From contig DASYHP010000021.1 of the NCBI GenBank assembly GCA_035998495.1, forward strand, positions 1 to 64,000: 64,000 bases of DNA, in the 5' to 3' direction. The stretch comes from Mesorhizobium_B sp035998495 (GTDB lineage: Bacteria > Pseudomonadota > Alphaproteobacteria > Rhizobiales > Rhizobiaceae). Of the stretch, positions 17,865 through 25,229 are shown one piece after another. The notes beneath the pieces are model-generated. The model worked only from the letters and a program-made list of their open reading frames with translations. It ran no database searches and was not told where the DNA came from. A program made the translations under genes and the position numbers. Every line of letters starts with the position of its first letter. Positions within the stretch are counted from its first letter, which is position 1.

Positions 17865-18704
17865 ATGGCAGGGATCGCCCAAAGAGGGTTCGCCAGGGGC
17901 ATGAAGGCGGCGTGCGCGGCCGCCGTTCTGACGTTTGCGCTGGGAACGGCCTCCCAGGCCGCGCCGTGCGGCGACAATGCGGGCGGCTTTTCCGCCTGGC
18001 TCGAAGAGTTCAAGGGCGAAGCGCAGGCCAACGGGATTTCCCCGCGCACGATCGAGGTCGCGCTGAACGGCGTCACCTACGACAAGAAGGTGATCCAGCT
18101 CGACCGCAACCAAAAAAGCTTCAAGCTCAGCCTTGACGAGTTCATGGAGCGCCGCGCGCCGGCTTCCTATGTGAAGAAGGCCAAGGGCATCATGCAGAAG
18201 AACGGCAAGCTTCTGTCCTCGATCGAGAGCCGCTACGGCGTGCAGCCCGAGGTGCTGGTGGCAATCTGGGGCATGGAGACGGGCTTCGGCAGCAATTCCG
18301 GCAATATGAGCATCCTGCGCAGCCTGGCCACGCTGGCCTATGACTGCCGGCGCTCCGACTTCTTCACCGACGAGCTCTACGCGGCGCTGCAGATCGTCCA
18401 ACGCGGCGACAAGAGCCCAAAGCAGATGAAGGGCGCCTGGGCGGGCGAGATCGGCCAGACGCAGTTCTTGGCCACCAATTACCTGAAATACGCCGTGGAC
18501 TATGACGGCGACGGCCGGCGCGACCTCATCAGCTCCAAGCCGGACGTTCTGGCCTCCACCGCCAACTTCCTGCGCGCCCATGGCTGGCAGCCCGGCGCGG
18601 GCTATGGCCCGGGCGAGCCCAACTACGCCGTGTTCCGCGACTGGAACCGGGCGGGCGTCTATCAGCAGGCGTTGGCGCTGTTCGCCAGCAAGATCGCCAA
18701 CTGA
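17865..18704 (+). CDS. Lytic murein transglycosylase, MltB-like
   Basis: A 279-residue exported enzyme that cleaves peptidoglycan with formation of 1,6-anhydromuramic ends. A signal peptide (AAVLTFALGTASQAAPC) is followed by an MltB-type SLT domain. The catalytic glutamate is in IWGMETGFGSNSG near residue 137, and GEIGQTQFLATNYLKYAVD is also typical. There is a cysteine just after the predicted cleavage site, but the lipobox is weak. AAGGAGAG stands before 17865. A strong hairpin lies downstream. Confidence 0.92.
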   Translation: MAGIAQRGFARGMKAACAAAVLTFALGTASQAAPCGDNAGGFSAWLEEFKGEAQANGISPRTIEVALNGVTYDKKVIQLDRNQKSFKLSLDEFMERRAPASYVKKAKGIMQKNGKLLSSIESRYGVQPEVLVAIWGMETGFGSNSGNMSILRSLATLAYDCRRSDFFTDELYAALQIVQRGDKSPKQMKGAWAGEIGQTQFLATNYLKYAVDYDGDGRRDLISSKPDVLASTANFLRAHGWQPGAGYGPGEPNYAVFRDWNRAGVYQQALALFASKIAN

Positions 18705-18776
18705 CTTCATCGTGCCGTGGCGCCAGGCCGCTTCAAGCCCGCGCGGCGATTGAGCGTGCCTTCCGGGCAACAAGGT

Positions 18777-18810
18777 GAGAGCCGCTTCCACGCGCGTGGA
18801 CGCGGCTCTC
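18777..18810 (+). terminator. Terminator of the transglycosylase gene
   Basis: Nine-base arms GAGAGCCGC (18777-18785) and GCGGCTCTC (18802-18810) enclose a second inner palindrome TCCACGC/GCGTGGA, forming a long stem. A T-rich stretch (CTTTTCCTT) follows at about 18820. It lies 73 bases past the stop codon. Confidence 0.6.
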
Positions 18811-18844
18811 GGCCCGGCGCTTTTCCTTCGCGCGAGTTCTCCCC

Positions 18845-19048
18845 GTGAAGCTCTACCGATTCCTGTCCGGCCCCGACGACGCGAGCTTCTGCCACAAGGT
18901 GACGGCGGCGCTCAGCAAGGGCTGGAGCCTGCACGGCTCGCCGACCTACGCCTTCGATCCCGAAACCCGCGCCATGCGCTGCGGCCAGGCGGTGGTGAAG
19001 GAGGTCGAGGGCGCTTACGAGCCGGGGCTCAAGCTCGGCGAGCTTTGA
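18845..19048 (+). CDS. DUF1737 domain small protein
   Basis: A 67-residue protein starting at GTG. The sequence KLYRFLSGPDDASFCHKVT followed by LSKGWSLHGSPTYAFDP is the DUF1737 signature. The family is found as a free small protein or as a domain in larger ones, with unknown function. It is cytosolic and stands alone between convergent neighbours. Confidence 0.8.
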   Translation: MKLYRFLSGPDDASFCHKVTAALSKGWSLHGSPTYAFDPETRAMRCGQAVVKEVEGAYEPGLKLGEL

Positions 19049-19057
19049 CGCTCCGCC

Positions 19058-19513
19058 TCAGCCCGGCGAGGGGGCTTCCTCGTCGGCGGCCGCCTCAATG
19101 CGCGCCATGTCCTCGTCCGACAGGCCGAAATGGTGGCCGATCTCGTGGATGAGCACATGGGTGATGATGTCGCCCAGCGTCTCCTCGTTCTCAGCCCAGT
19201 AGTCGAGGATCGCCCGGCGGTAAAGCGTGACGCGGTTGGGGCCTTCGCCGGTCTGCGGATTCCAGCGCTCGGCCAGCCCGCGCCCCTCGAACAGGCCGAG
19301 CAGGTCAAAGGGCGTCTCGAGCGAAAGGTCGTCGAGGATCTCCTCCTCAGGGAACTCCGCCACCTGGACGACGATGTCGCCGGTGAGGGTGCGGAACTCG
19401 CCCGGCAGGTGCGCATAAGCCTCCAGCGCGATGAGTTCCAACTCGTCGAGGGAGGGGGAAAGCAGATCCCGCCAGGAGGGGGAGCGGGGTCGGGTCTTAT
19501 AGAGACGGGCCAT
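19058..19513 (-). CDS. Metallopeptidase family protein (Zincin_1, PF06262-like)
   Basis: A 151-residue protein with the zinc motif HEIGHHFGLSDEDM near residue 127, the hallmark of the small PF06262 family of putative metalloproteases. The N-terminal half (LSLETPFDLLGLFEGRGLAER) is also typical. No signal peptide is visible. Substrate unknown. ATG at 19513 is favoured, with AAGG eight bases upstream; an ATG at 19534 is possible. It ends a leftward run of small genes (LON domain, Trm112, Zincin). Confidence 0.85.
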   Translation of the reverse strand: MARLYKTRPRSPSWRDLLSPSLDELELIALEAYAHLPGEFRTLTGDIVVQVAEFPEEEILDDLSLETPFDLLGLFEGRGLAERWNPQTGEGPNRVTLYRRAILDYWAENEETLGDIITHVLIHEIGHHFGLSDEDMARIEAAADEEAPSPG

Positions 19514-19593
19514 GGAGAACCTTTTGGCTCCCATATACGGCGGGAACGTTCCTGTTTCGAGCCCGCCCCCGCCTCGAACCTCTCCTTCGTCGG

Positions 19594-19827
19594 TCAGCCC
19601 TTTCTTTCGTCCGGGTCGAGCTGGCGCGCTTCGGAAGGCAGCATCACGGGAACGCCATCGCGGACGGGGTAGGCCAGCCGCGCCGCGTCCGAAACGAGCT
19701 CCCTGCGCTCCGGATCCCAGCGCAGCCTGCCCTTGCTGAGGGGGCAGCAAAGCAGTTCGAGCATGGGGGCGGCGATGCCGGACTGCTCCGTCACCTTGCC
19801 GGGCGCGCGGTTCTCGTTCATCGCCAT
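19594..19827 (-). CDS. Trm112/UPF0434 family protein
   Basis: A 77-residue protein. The core LELLCCPLSKGRLRWDPER ... LAYPVRDGVPVMLPSEAR is the Trm112-like fold, which in other organisms activates methyltransferases. Bacterial members such as YcaR are of uncertain role. The usual C-terminal cysteines of metal-binding forms are not evident. It starts four bases after the LON-domain gene stop, so they form an operon; ATG codons at 19827 and 19821 are both possible. Confidence 0.85.
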   Translation of the reverse strand: MAMNENRAPGKVTEQSGIAAPMLELLCCPLSKGRLRWDPERRELVSDAARLAYPVRDGVPVMLPSEARQLDPDERKG

Positions 19828-19831
19828 GGCC

Positions 19832-20503
19832 TCACTGCAGGCTCGTGCCGAAATCGTCCTTGTTGCGGGCCAGCGCGATCTCGGTGATGGCGATCAGGGT
19901 TTCGGCGCGCGTCCTGAGGTCCGGCGCCTCCAGGAGCGCCTGCTTCTCGGCCGGCCCGTAAGGCGCCATCATGGACAAGGCGTTCACCAGGGTCGCGCTT
20001 TCGGCGCGGCTGACGCTTTCCCAGTCGGCCTGCAGGTCGTTCGCCTCGAGATAGGCGCGGAAGGCGCGCAGGAGCGCGGGGCGGTCCACCTCGCTCCCGT
20101 TCCCCTCGTCGGCAAGGTCGGCCAGGAAGGGCGTGAGGGCCACGCGGCGGAAGGGCTTCGTCGTCTCCCGCTCGGCGGCGACCCGGAACCGGCACACCCC
20201 GCCGAGCGTGATGAGATAGCGCCCGTCGCCGGCTTCCGACAAGGAGATGATGCGCCCCAGGCAGCCGACCGGGCAGAGCTCGGGCTCGCCGTCGGCCCGC
20301 GTGCTTCCGTCGAGCGCGGGCTGGATCATGCCGATCAGCCGCGTGCCGGCCATGGCCTCGTCCACCATCTGCAGGTAGCGCGGCTCGAAGATGTTGAGCG
20401 GCATGCGCGCGCCGGGAAGGAGCAGCGCCGCGGACAAGGGAAACACCGCCACCTCCTTGGGGAGGTCGGAAAGCCTGCGGTAATGCGCGTTCCCCGCCTG
20501 CAA
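19832..20503 (-). CDS. LON peptidase substrate-binding domain protein
   Basis: A 223-residue protein made of the N-terminal LON domain without ATPase or protease parts. Typical segments are VAVFPLSAALLLPGARMPLNIFEPRYLQMVDEA (given here in part as FPLSAALLLPGARM and FEPRYLQMV) and the CPVGCLGRI-like ELCPVGCLGRIISL. Such proteins are common in alphaproteobacteria; the function is unclear. It starts at TTG with GGGGAAG upstream. It heads the LON-Trm112 pair. Confidence 0.88.
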   Translation of the reverse strand: MQAGNAHYRRLSDLPKEVAVFPLSAALLLPGARMPLNIFEPRYLQMVDEAMAGTRLIGMIQPALDGSTRADGEPELCPVGCLGRIISLSEAGDGRYLITLGGVCRFRVAAERETTKPFRRVALTPFLADLADEGNGSEVDRPALLRAFRAYLEANDLQADWESVSRAESATLVNALSMMAPYGPAEKQALLEAPDLRTRAETLIAITEIALARNKDDFGTSLQ

Positions 20504-20743
20504 GATTCTTCCCCGAGCTAGAGCCTGGAATGGGCTTTGGATGAAGCCCGCGATTTCTCTAGCGCCTCATGAAAAAGGAAGGCGCTCCTCAGGCCTGCTT
20601 GAGCACGCCACCCTGCATCAGCACCCATCCGAACTAACTGGCGTCCGGCTCGTCTTGCGCAAGGCCTCAAGCGCGAACTCGCGCTCCAACCTTCGGACCA
20701 TGCCCCCGCATCCGCCGAAAACCTGTTTCATGTGAGTCAGGAA

Positions 20744-21790
20744 TCATGAGAACAGAAGCGACGACAGCTTGCGCCGCGCGGCCAACGTCGCCGGATCCGC
20801 CATGCCCCAGGCCTCGAAGAAGCGGAGCAGTTGCGCGCGCGCAGCACCCTCGTTCCAGCTCCGGTCGGCCCTGACGATGGCGAGAAGCGCATCGGCAGCC
20901 TCCTCGCGCCGGCCTTGCGCGTTGCGGATCAGGGCGAGGTCGAAGCGTGCCTGGTGGTCGCCCGCGTCGGCTTGGAGGCGGCGCTCCAGCGCCGTCGGGT
21001 CGCCGAGCTTGGCCGCCTCTTCGGCGAGCGCCAGCTTCGCCCGCGCGGCGGCGATCACCGCCTCCGCCTTGCCTTCGGGGCCGTCGGGCGCGCTCGCCAG
21101 GACTTCGCGCGCGGCGTCGAGGTCGCCGGCGTCGATCAACAGGCCGGCCAGGCCGGCGATCGCTTGGCTGTTGTCCGGGAGCTGGGAAAGGATGGCGTCG
21201 TAGATTTGAGCCGCGGTCTGCGCGTCGCCGTTCTTGGCGGCGTCGGCCGCGGCCTGCAGGGCTTCTTCGAGCTGCGGCGCAGGCGCAGGCCCTCCATTGC
21301 CCGCCACCCGCTCGATGAACTGGCGGATCTGGCTTTCGGGCACCGCGCCCATGAAGCCGTCCACCGGCTGGCCGTTCTTGAAGGCGATCACCGCGGGAAT
21401 CGATTGGATGCCGAGCTGGCCGGCCACCGCCGGGTGCTCGTCGATGTTCATCTTGACGAGCTTCACGCGGCCCCCCGCCTCGCGGACGACCTTTTCCAGC
21501 GCGGGTTGAAGCTGCTTGCAAGGCCCGCACCAGGGCGCCCAGAAATCCACGAGCACCGGCTGGCGACGCGACTCCCCGATCACGTCGGCCGAAAAGCTCG
21601 CGGTGGTCACGTCCTTGATGACGGCGGCCGTCGGCGTCGAGCCCGAGCCGAACAGCGCGGCGCCCGCCGAAGGGGCCGCCGCTTGGCCCTGACCGCCGGC
21701 CGCTTGCCCGCCGCCGGCAGCGGCCTGCGAGGAGGATTTGCCGCGCTCCGGCGCGCCCGCGCCGCCGAACAAAGCGTCTCTGATGCTCAT
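20744..21790 (-). CDS. YbbN/CnoX-like thioredoxin with TPR tail
   Basis: A 348-residue cytosolic protein. After a low-complexity Ala/Gly linker it has a thioredoxin domain with the active site WAPWCGPCKQ near residues 83-92 and the cis-proline segment SIPAVIAFKNGQ. The remaining ~180 residues are alpha-helical TPR-like repeats (ALLAIVRADRSWNEGAAR). This layout matches the chaperedoxin CnoX/YbbN, which holds oxidised clients for GroEL/DnaK. ATG at 21790 has GAGGG upstream. It is followed by a hairpin AGCGCCT/AGGCGCT at 20561-20586. Confidence 0.9.
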   Translation of the reverse strand: MSIRDALFGGAGAPERGKSSSQAAAGGGQAAGGQGQAAAPSAGAALFGSGSTPTAAVIKDVTTASFSADVIGESRRQPVLVDFWAPWCGPCKQLQPALEKVVREAGGRVKLVKMNIDEHPAVAGQLGIQSIPAVIAFKNGQPVDGFMGAVPESQIRQFIERVAGNGGPAPAPQLEEALQAAADAAKNGDAQTAAQIYDAILSQLPDNSQAIAGLAGLLIDAGDLDAAREVLASAPDGPEGKAEAVIAAARAKLALAEEAAKLGDPTALERRLQADAGDHQARFDLALIRNAQGRREEAADALLAIVRADRSWNEGAARAQLLRFFEAWGMADPATLAARRKLSSLLFS

Positions 21791-21859
21791 GGATCGTCCC
21801 TCAAGCCCTGCGCGCCATCCGCGCCGCGAAGGGCCGTTTGCTCCGCCCACATGTGGCGG

Positions 21860-22357
21860 TCAGCGCGTGAGTTTCAAGATTGCGGCGGGATGGCCGGTGG
21901 CCTCCGCGAAGCGCAGCAGATCGTCCCGGCCGATGGAGGTCGTGGCCTCGTTGGTCAGGGGATGGCAGTTGATGACGGCGGCCTCGGCTAAAACCTCGTC
22001 CAGGAAGAAGCGGACGCGGCCGGCCGTGTCGTTGACGAGGCCAAAGGGCGACACCGCGCCGGGGGCAAGGCCAAGATGCTCCAGGAGCGCGGCGGGGCTG
22101 CCGAACGACACGCGGCTCGCTGCGCCCAAAAGCGAATGGACCGTCTTGAGATCGACGGAGGCGTCCTCTTCCACCGTGAGGAGGAAGAAGTTGTCGCGCT
22201 TATCCTTGAGAAAGAGGTTCTTGGTGTGCGCGCCGGCGATCTGGCCGCGCAGGGCTTGGCTGTCGGCCACAGTGAAGAGCGGCGGGTGCGCGACGGTGGC
22301 GGTCTCGATGCCGAGTTCGTCCAGGAAGGCGAAGAGCTCGGCGGAGGTCTTGGGCAT
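21860..22357 (-). CDS. Prolyl-tRNA editing protein, ProX/YbaK type
   Basis: A 165-residue trans-editing deacylase that hydrolyses mis-charged Ala-tRNA(Pro). Landmarks are HPPLFTVADSQAL, HTKNLFLKDKRDNFFLLTVE with the conserved lysine, and FGLVNDTAGRVRFFLDE. Alphaproteobacterial ProRS often lacks an internal editing domain, which makes ProX relevant. It sits between the thioredoxin gene and the tRNA-Gly gene and is transcribed away from the tRNA. Confidence 0.92.
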   Translation of the reverse strand: MPKTSAELFAFLDELGIETATVAHPPLFTVADSQALRGQIAGAHTKNLFLKDKRDNFFLLTVEEDASVDLKTVHSLLGAASRVSFGSPAALLEHLGLAPGAVSPFGLVNDTAGRVRFFLDEVLAEAAVINCHPLTNEATTSIGRDDLLRFAEATGHPAAILKLTR

Positions 22358-22538
22358 GGTGGCTCGCGAGTGGGTGGTTCTCCTCCTCTATGTCGGGCGC
22401 GCGGCGTGGCGCAAGCCGCCGGCGAACAGGCTGGCCGGGCCCGCGGCTTTGCAGACCACGACGCCCCGCGCATTTCTTGTTGCAATCGGTTCCGCGTTCG
22501 GCCATAGAGGCTGCCAGCGGCGCTTTGCGGCTGCGCGA

Positions 22539-22613
22539 GCGGGTGTAGCTCAGGGGTAGAGCACAACCTTGCCAAGGTTGGGGTCGAGGGTTCGAATCCC
22601 TTCGCCCGCTCCA
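22539..22613 (+). tRNA. tRNA-Gly (anticodon GCC), integration target
   Basis: A 75-base cloverleaf including an encoded CCA. Acceptor arms GCGGGTG and CGCCCGC pair, the anticodon stem CAACC/GGTTG encloses TTGCCAA (anticodon GCC), and the T loop TTCGAAT is intact. The 3' part from 22568 is duplicated at 57,580, so the gene is the attachment site of the adjoining island. It remains complete at this left end. Confidence 0.96.
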
Positions 22614-22614
22614 G
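22568..22614 (+). other. Left attachment site (attL) in the tRNA 3' end
   Basis: A 47-base segment from the tRNA anticodon loop to one base past CCA, repeated at the right end of the island with a single mismatch. Confidence 0.92.
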
Positions 22615-22685
22615 TTTTCTCAAAATTAATCAATGTCTTCCAGGCAGCCTCGCTCCATGCGAGCCTTCTGGCTGGCGGCTTGGGG

Positions 22686-22705
22686 GCCGTTTGGGGTGCC
22701 ACTTT
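22686..22705 (+). repeat. Integrase arm-type site, left copy
   Basis: GCCGTTTGGGGTGCCACTTT occurs here, 72 bases inside attL, and again exactly at 57446-57465 inside attR, in the same orientation. GGGGTGCC-type repeats close to att sites are typical arm-type binding sites of P4-like integrases (inference). Confidence 0.6.
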
Positions 22706-22793
22706 GGAGTATTCCATGTCTGGCCACTCCGAAGCGCACTTCTCCGCCCTGAATGCTGTTGCTAACGTAGCCTGGGAGTGAGGCGTGCGTGGC

Positions 22794-23744
22794 ATGAAGC
22801 GAAGCATCAGACAAAGTGCCTCACCCGGTGCTGTTCTGTTCAGACGTGAGGCCGAGCCGCTCTCACGATTCGCCAACCGTGTTGGTTGCGTCCTCTACGG
22901 AGCCGATTGGCGGCCAGAGATGCTACATCTATCGGCTGAGTTGCCTTCAACCCCCGTGGCTGTAGGCACCGACTTCGAACTTGCAGAGATGGTTCGTGAG
23001 CAGGTCCTGACAGGGCTGCGCTCTGGTGTCCTTGAGGCGAGAATCTTTGTCACCGCCCCTGCTCGAGTTGCTCCTCCCCCTCCTTCAGGGAACCAGAGCG
23101 AATATGGAGATGACGATAGGCTGATTAGGCAGTCTCCTTCCGCTGTAGACGAGCTTGACGATGATGATCCTGGGCCGTCTGAGGACGGAGCGCCCCGATT
23201 GCGCCAGTTCACAGTCAAGCGTGAGTTTTGGGCAGCGTCTCCGATTGTCGAGCTTGACTGGAGTTCCTCGACACTCACGGTTTTCTCGCAGCATCTTTAC
23301 GATGCTTCAACGAGGGCAAGCCGCCCGGTCGATGAATGTTTCGAGATCCCGGACCCGATCGAAGGCGCGCCAGTCAAGATTGTGTCGCCAGAAAAAACGC
23401 TGCGTGATCTCTTTAGATATGAACCTCTTCCGGACGCAGAGTGGCTTGACCGATACAAGGTCTATCGCAAGATGGGGCGAATCGAGGCGGTGACGGCAGC
23501 TTGGCGCTACATTGCTGTTGTGACGTCTCAAGGAACAAAGCTGCCATCCGCTGCCCAATTGGCAGAGCGCATAGAGGAGTATCTGATCAGTCAGGGCTTT
23601 GAGGCTCAGCGAGCGGAGCACGACAAAATACGCAACTCGACCTTGCAGGAGCTTGCGAAGCAGGTTCTTGCTCAGTTCGAAACACGGAATTTGAGCGACA
23701 CCGTGTTGGTGTCCGGTAATCCCCGACGCCGCCAGCGTGTCTGA
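22794..23744 (+). CDS. Hypothetical island protein
   Basis: A 316-residue protein that I cannot assign. It has an acidic linker in the middle (AVDELDDDDPGPSED, near residues 118-132) that separates two parts. The C-terminal half holds IVSPEKTLRDLFRYEPLP and a helical segment. The SPEKTLxDLF phrase faintly resembles AbiEi-type antitoxins, but the rest does not, so this is weak. Codon use is less GC-biased than in the flanking chromosome, which fits transfer. ATG at 22794 was chosen; GTG at 22785 is possible. First gene inside the island. Confidence 0.55.
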   Translation: MKRSIRQSASPGAVLFRREAEPLSRFANRVGCVLYGADWRPEMLHLSAELPSTPVAVGTDFELAEMVREQVLTGLRSGVLEARIFVTAPARVAPPPPSGNQSEYGDDDRLIRQSPSAVDELDDDDPGPSEDGAPRLRQFTVKREFWAASPIVELDWSSSTLTVFSQHLYDASTRASRPVDECFEIPDPIEGAPVKIVSPEKTLRDLFRYEPLPDAEWLDRYKVYRKMGRIEAVTAAWRYIAVVTSQGTKLPSAAQLAERIEEYLISQGFEAQRAEHDKIRNSTLQELAKQVLAQFETRNLSDTVLVSGNPRRRQRV

Positions 23745-23805
23745 CAGCGGTCCCATGGGCATTTAAGTCTGTCATACCCCATACCCGCGCTGGGCGTGGT
23801 TCACT

Positions 23806-24060
23806 ATGGGCATGACCTTCAGAAGCCCTGTGCTAGAAGCCCGATCCAGAACGGCATCGCCGTTGCCGCCGAAGCTGCTCTCGGTGCATCAAACTTGTGA
23901 CACGCTGGGTATCGGTCGCACGCATTTTTACAAGCTTGTTGCCGAAGGTAGGTTGACCATCGTGAAGATGGGCAGCCGCACGCTTGTGCGGGCCGAAGTT
24001 CTCGATGCGTTCCTTGCTTCATTGCCCGATTCAGGGCGTGCGCCCAGGCGGATGGCATGA
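23806..24060 (+). CDS. Excisionase/AlpA-like DNA-binding protein
   Basis: An 84-residue protein with a winged helix-turn-helix of the excisionase type: LLSVHQTCDTLGIGRTHFYKLV followed by KMGSRTLVRAEVLDAFLAS. Such proteins direct excision or activate the integrase or replication genes of islands. Its stop overlaps the next ATG (ATGA), which couples it to the putative replication protein. A second ATG lies two codons in. Confidence 0.82.
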   Translation: MGMTFRSPVLEARSRTASPLPPKLLSVHQTCDTLGIGRTHFYKLVAEGRLTIVKMGSRTLVRAEVLDAFLASLPDSGRAPRRMA

Positions 24061-25031
24061 AGATGCTTTCGGGTAGGTCGGCCCTGCGTAGTCCGAAGGC
24101 AGCCGATCAACGATCGACACCGTGCTGCTGCATAGGCGCTGCCCAATCCAATCAAAGTGCTTTCGAAACGGCAGACGAAGCCCAAGCCGAAGACAGGTTC
24201 AGGGCAAAGGGGCTGCGCATGGTCCTGCCGCAACATGGCCCGGCGGGTTGGCTAAAGATGCGGCACGTTCACTGGTTGGCCAAATGGCGCGCGTCAGGGC
24301 AGACGATGCCGCCGCTGGACTATGAGGCTGGGTGGGCGTTGGTGGCAGCACTTGAAGCAGATCTGCGTGGTGGCTTGCCGCCTCGAACTTTGGCGTCCTC
24401 GCTCAGTATGCGGTCCATCAGGCAGGCCGTCGTTGAAGGCATGCTGACCGGGTTTGAGCCATACTCGAACGAGCAGCTACGCACCTTCACTCTCCTCAAT
24501 CAAAACTGGGTCTTCACACCCGAGGCGCTGGACGGGGTTCACGCTGCAAGGCTGGTCCGGCAGCTTCGGACCCACCTTCACCGAGCCGGGGTCTTGGACT
24601 TGCCCTGTCCCTTGATCGCTTTCCTTCACGGGGAGTTCGACCCGGTGGCTGGCGTCTTTGTCCTTCATTTCCACGGTGCGACCACCGCGCCGAAGGCGCA
24701 GGCCCTGCACGAACTCAAGGGTAAGTGGGGCTACGTGAAGTCGCGAACTCGGGCGGCTCCAGTGCGATGCAGGCCGGTTCGAGACCGAGCACGTCAATTC
24801 TCCTACCTGCTGAAGTCCTACTGGCCATCGAGAGGCGTGCGTGACCAGGACGGCGTGTTGATGCGTGACCGCAAGGGTCATCGCATTCCCGAGCCATTTC
24901 ACAGTCAAGTTCTTCTCTGGCTGGACCGTCACAACCTCGCGGACATCACACTGATGAACGATTGCTGGTCTCCTCGTAGTGGGGGCAGTGAGGCCATGCG
25001 AGCCTTGTATTTATCAGTTCATCATTGGTGA
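24057..25031 (+). CDS. Candidate HUH-type replication initiator or relaxase-like protein
   Basis: A 324-residue protein, unassigned by whole-sequence recognition. The segment FVLHFHGATT (about residues 204-213) has the His-hydrophobic-His pattern of HUH endonucleases. RQFSYLLKSYWPS (about 245-257) resembles the downstream tyrosine motif (YxxKY-like) of rolling-circle Rep proteins. Position between an AlpA-like gene and a DUF927 ATPase supports a role in island replication. It is an inference from short motifs; a structural comparison would decide. The start overlaps the preceding stop. Confidence 0.5.
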   Translation: MKMLSGRSALRSPKAADQRSTPCCCIGAAQSNQSAFETADEAQAEDRFRAKGLRMVLPQHGPAGWLKMRHVHWLAKWRASGQTMPPLDYEAGWALVAALEADLRGGLPPRTLASSLSMRSIRQAVVEGMLTGFEPYSNEQLRTFTLLNQNWVFTPEALDGVHAARLVRQLRTHLHRAGVLDLPCPLIAFLHGEFDPVAGVFVLHFHGATTAPKAQALHELKGKWGYVKSRTRAAPVRCRPVRDRARQFSYLLKSYWPSRGVRDQDGVLMRDRKGHRIPEPFHSQVLLWLDRHNLADITLMNDCWSPRSGGSEAMRALYLSVHHW

Positions 25032-25118
25032 GCCGCCGATCCGTCTGCACGCTCGCAGGTGGTGCGGAGCACCTCGTTTGAGCCATCGGGGGCCTGGTTT
25101 GCGGTGTGGGGGTCGCAA

Positions 25119-25188
25119 CACTGCGAGCAGTGCGCAAGCCAATTACTGTCACCGGCCAAACAGGGTGGGAAAGGTGGGGAGGTGGGAA
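25119..25188. other. Iteron-like site, possible origin
   Basis: A perfect palindrome CACTGC-GA-GCAGTG (25119-25132) is followed by three close copies of GGTGGG(G)A at 25164, 25173 and 25181. They lie in the 198-base gap between the candidate initiator and the DUF927 gene. The layout is like a small origin, but the copies are short and G-rich, so chance is possible. Confidence 0.35.
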
Positions 25189-25229
25189 ATTGCCAATCCA
25201 TGTCTCTGGACGCGCAAGGGAGTTAATCG

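Noticed and set aside
22785..23744. First island gene as an AbiEi antitoxin
   Set aside because: Only the SPEKTLxDLF phrase is similar; there is no AbiEii-like toxin gene beside it.
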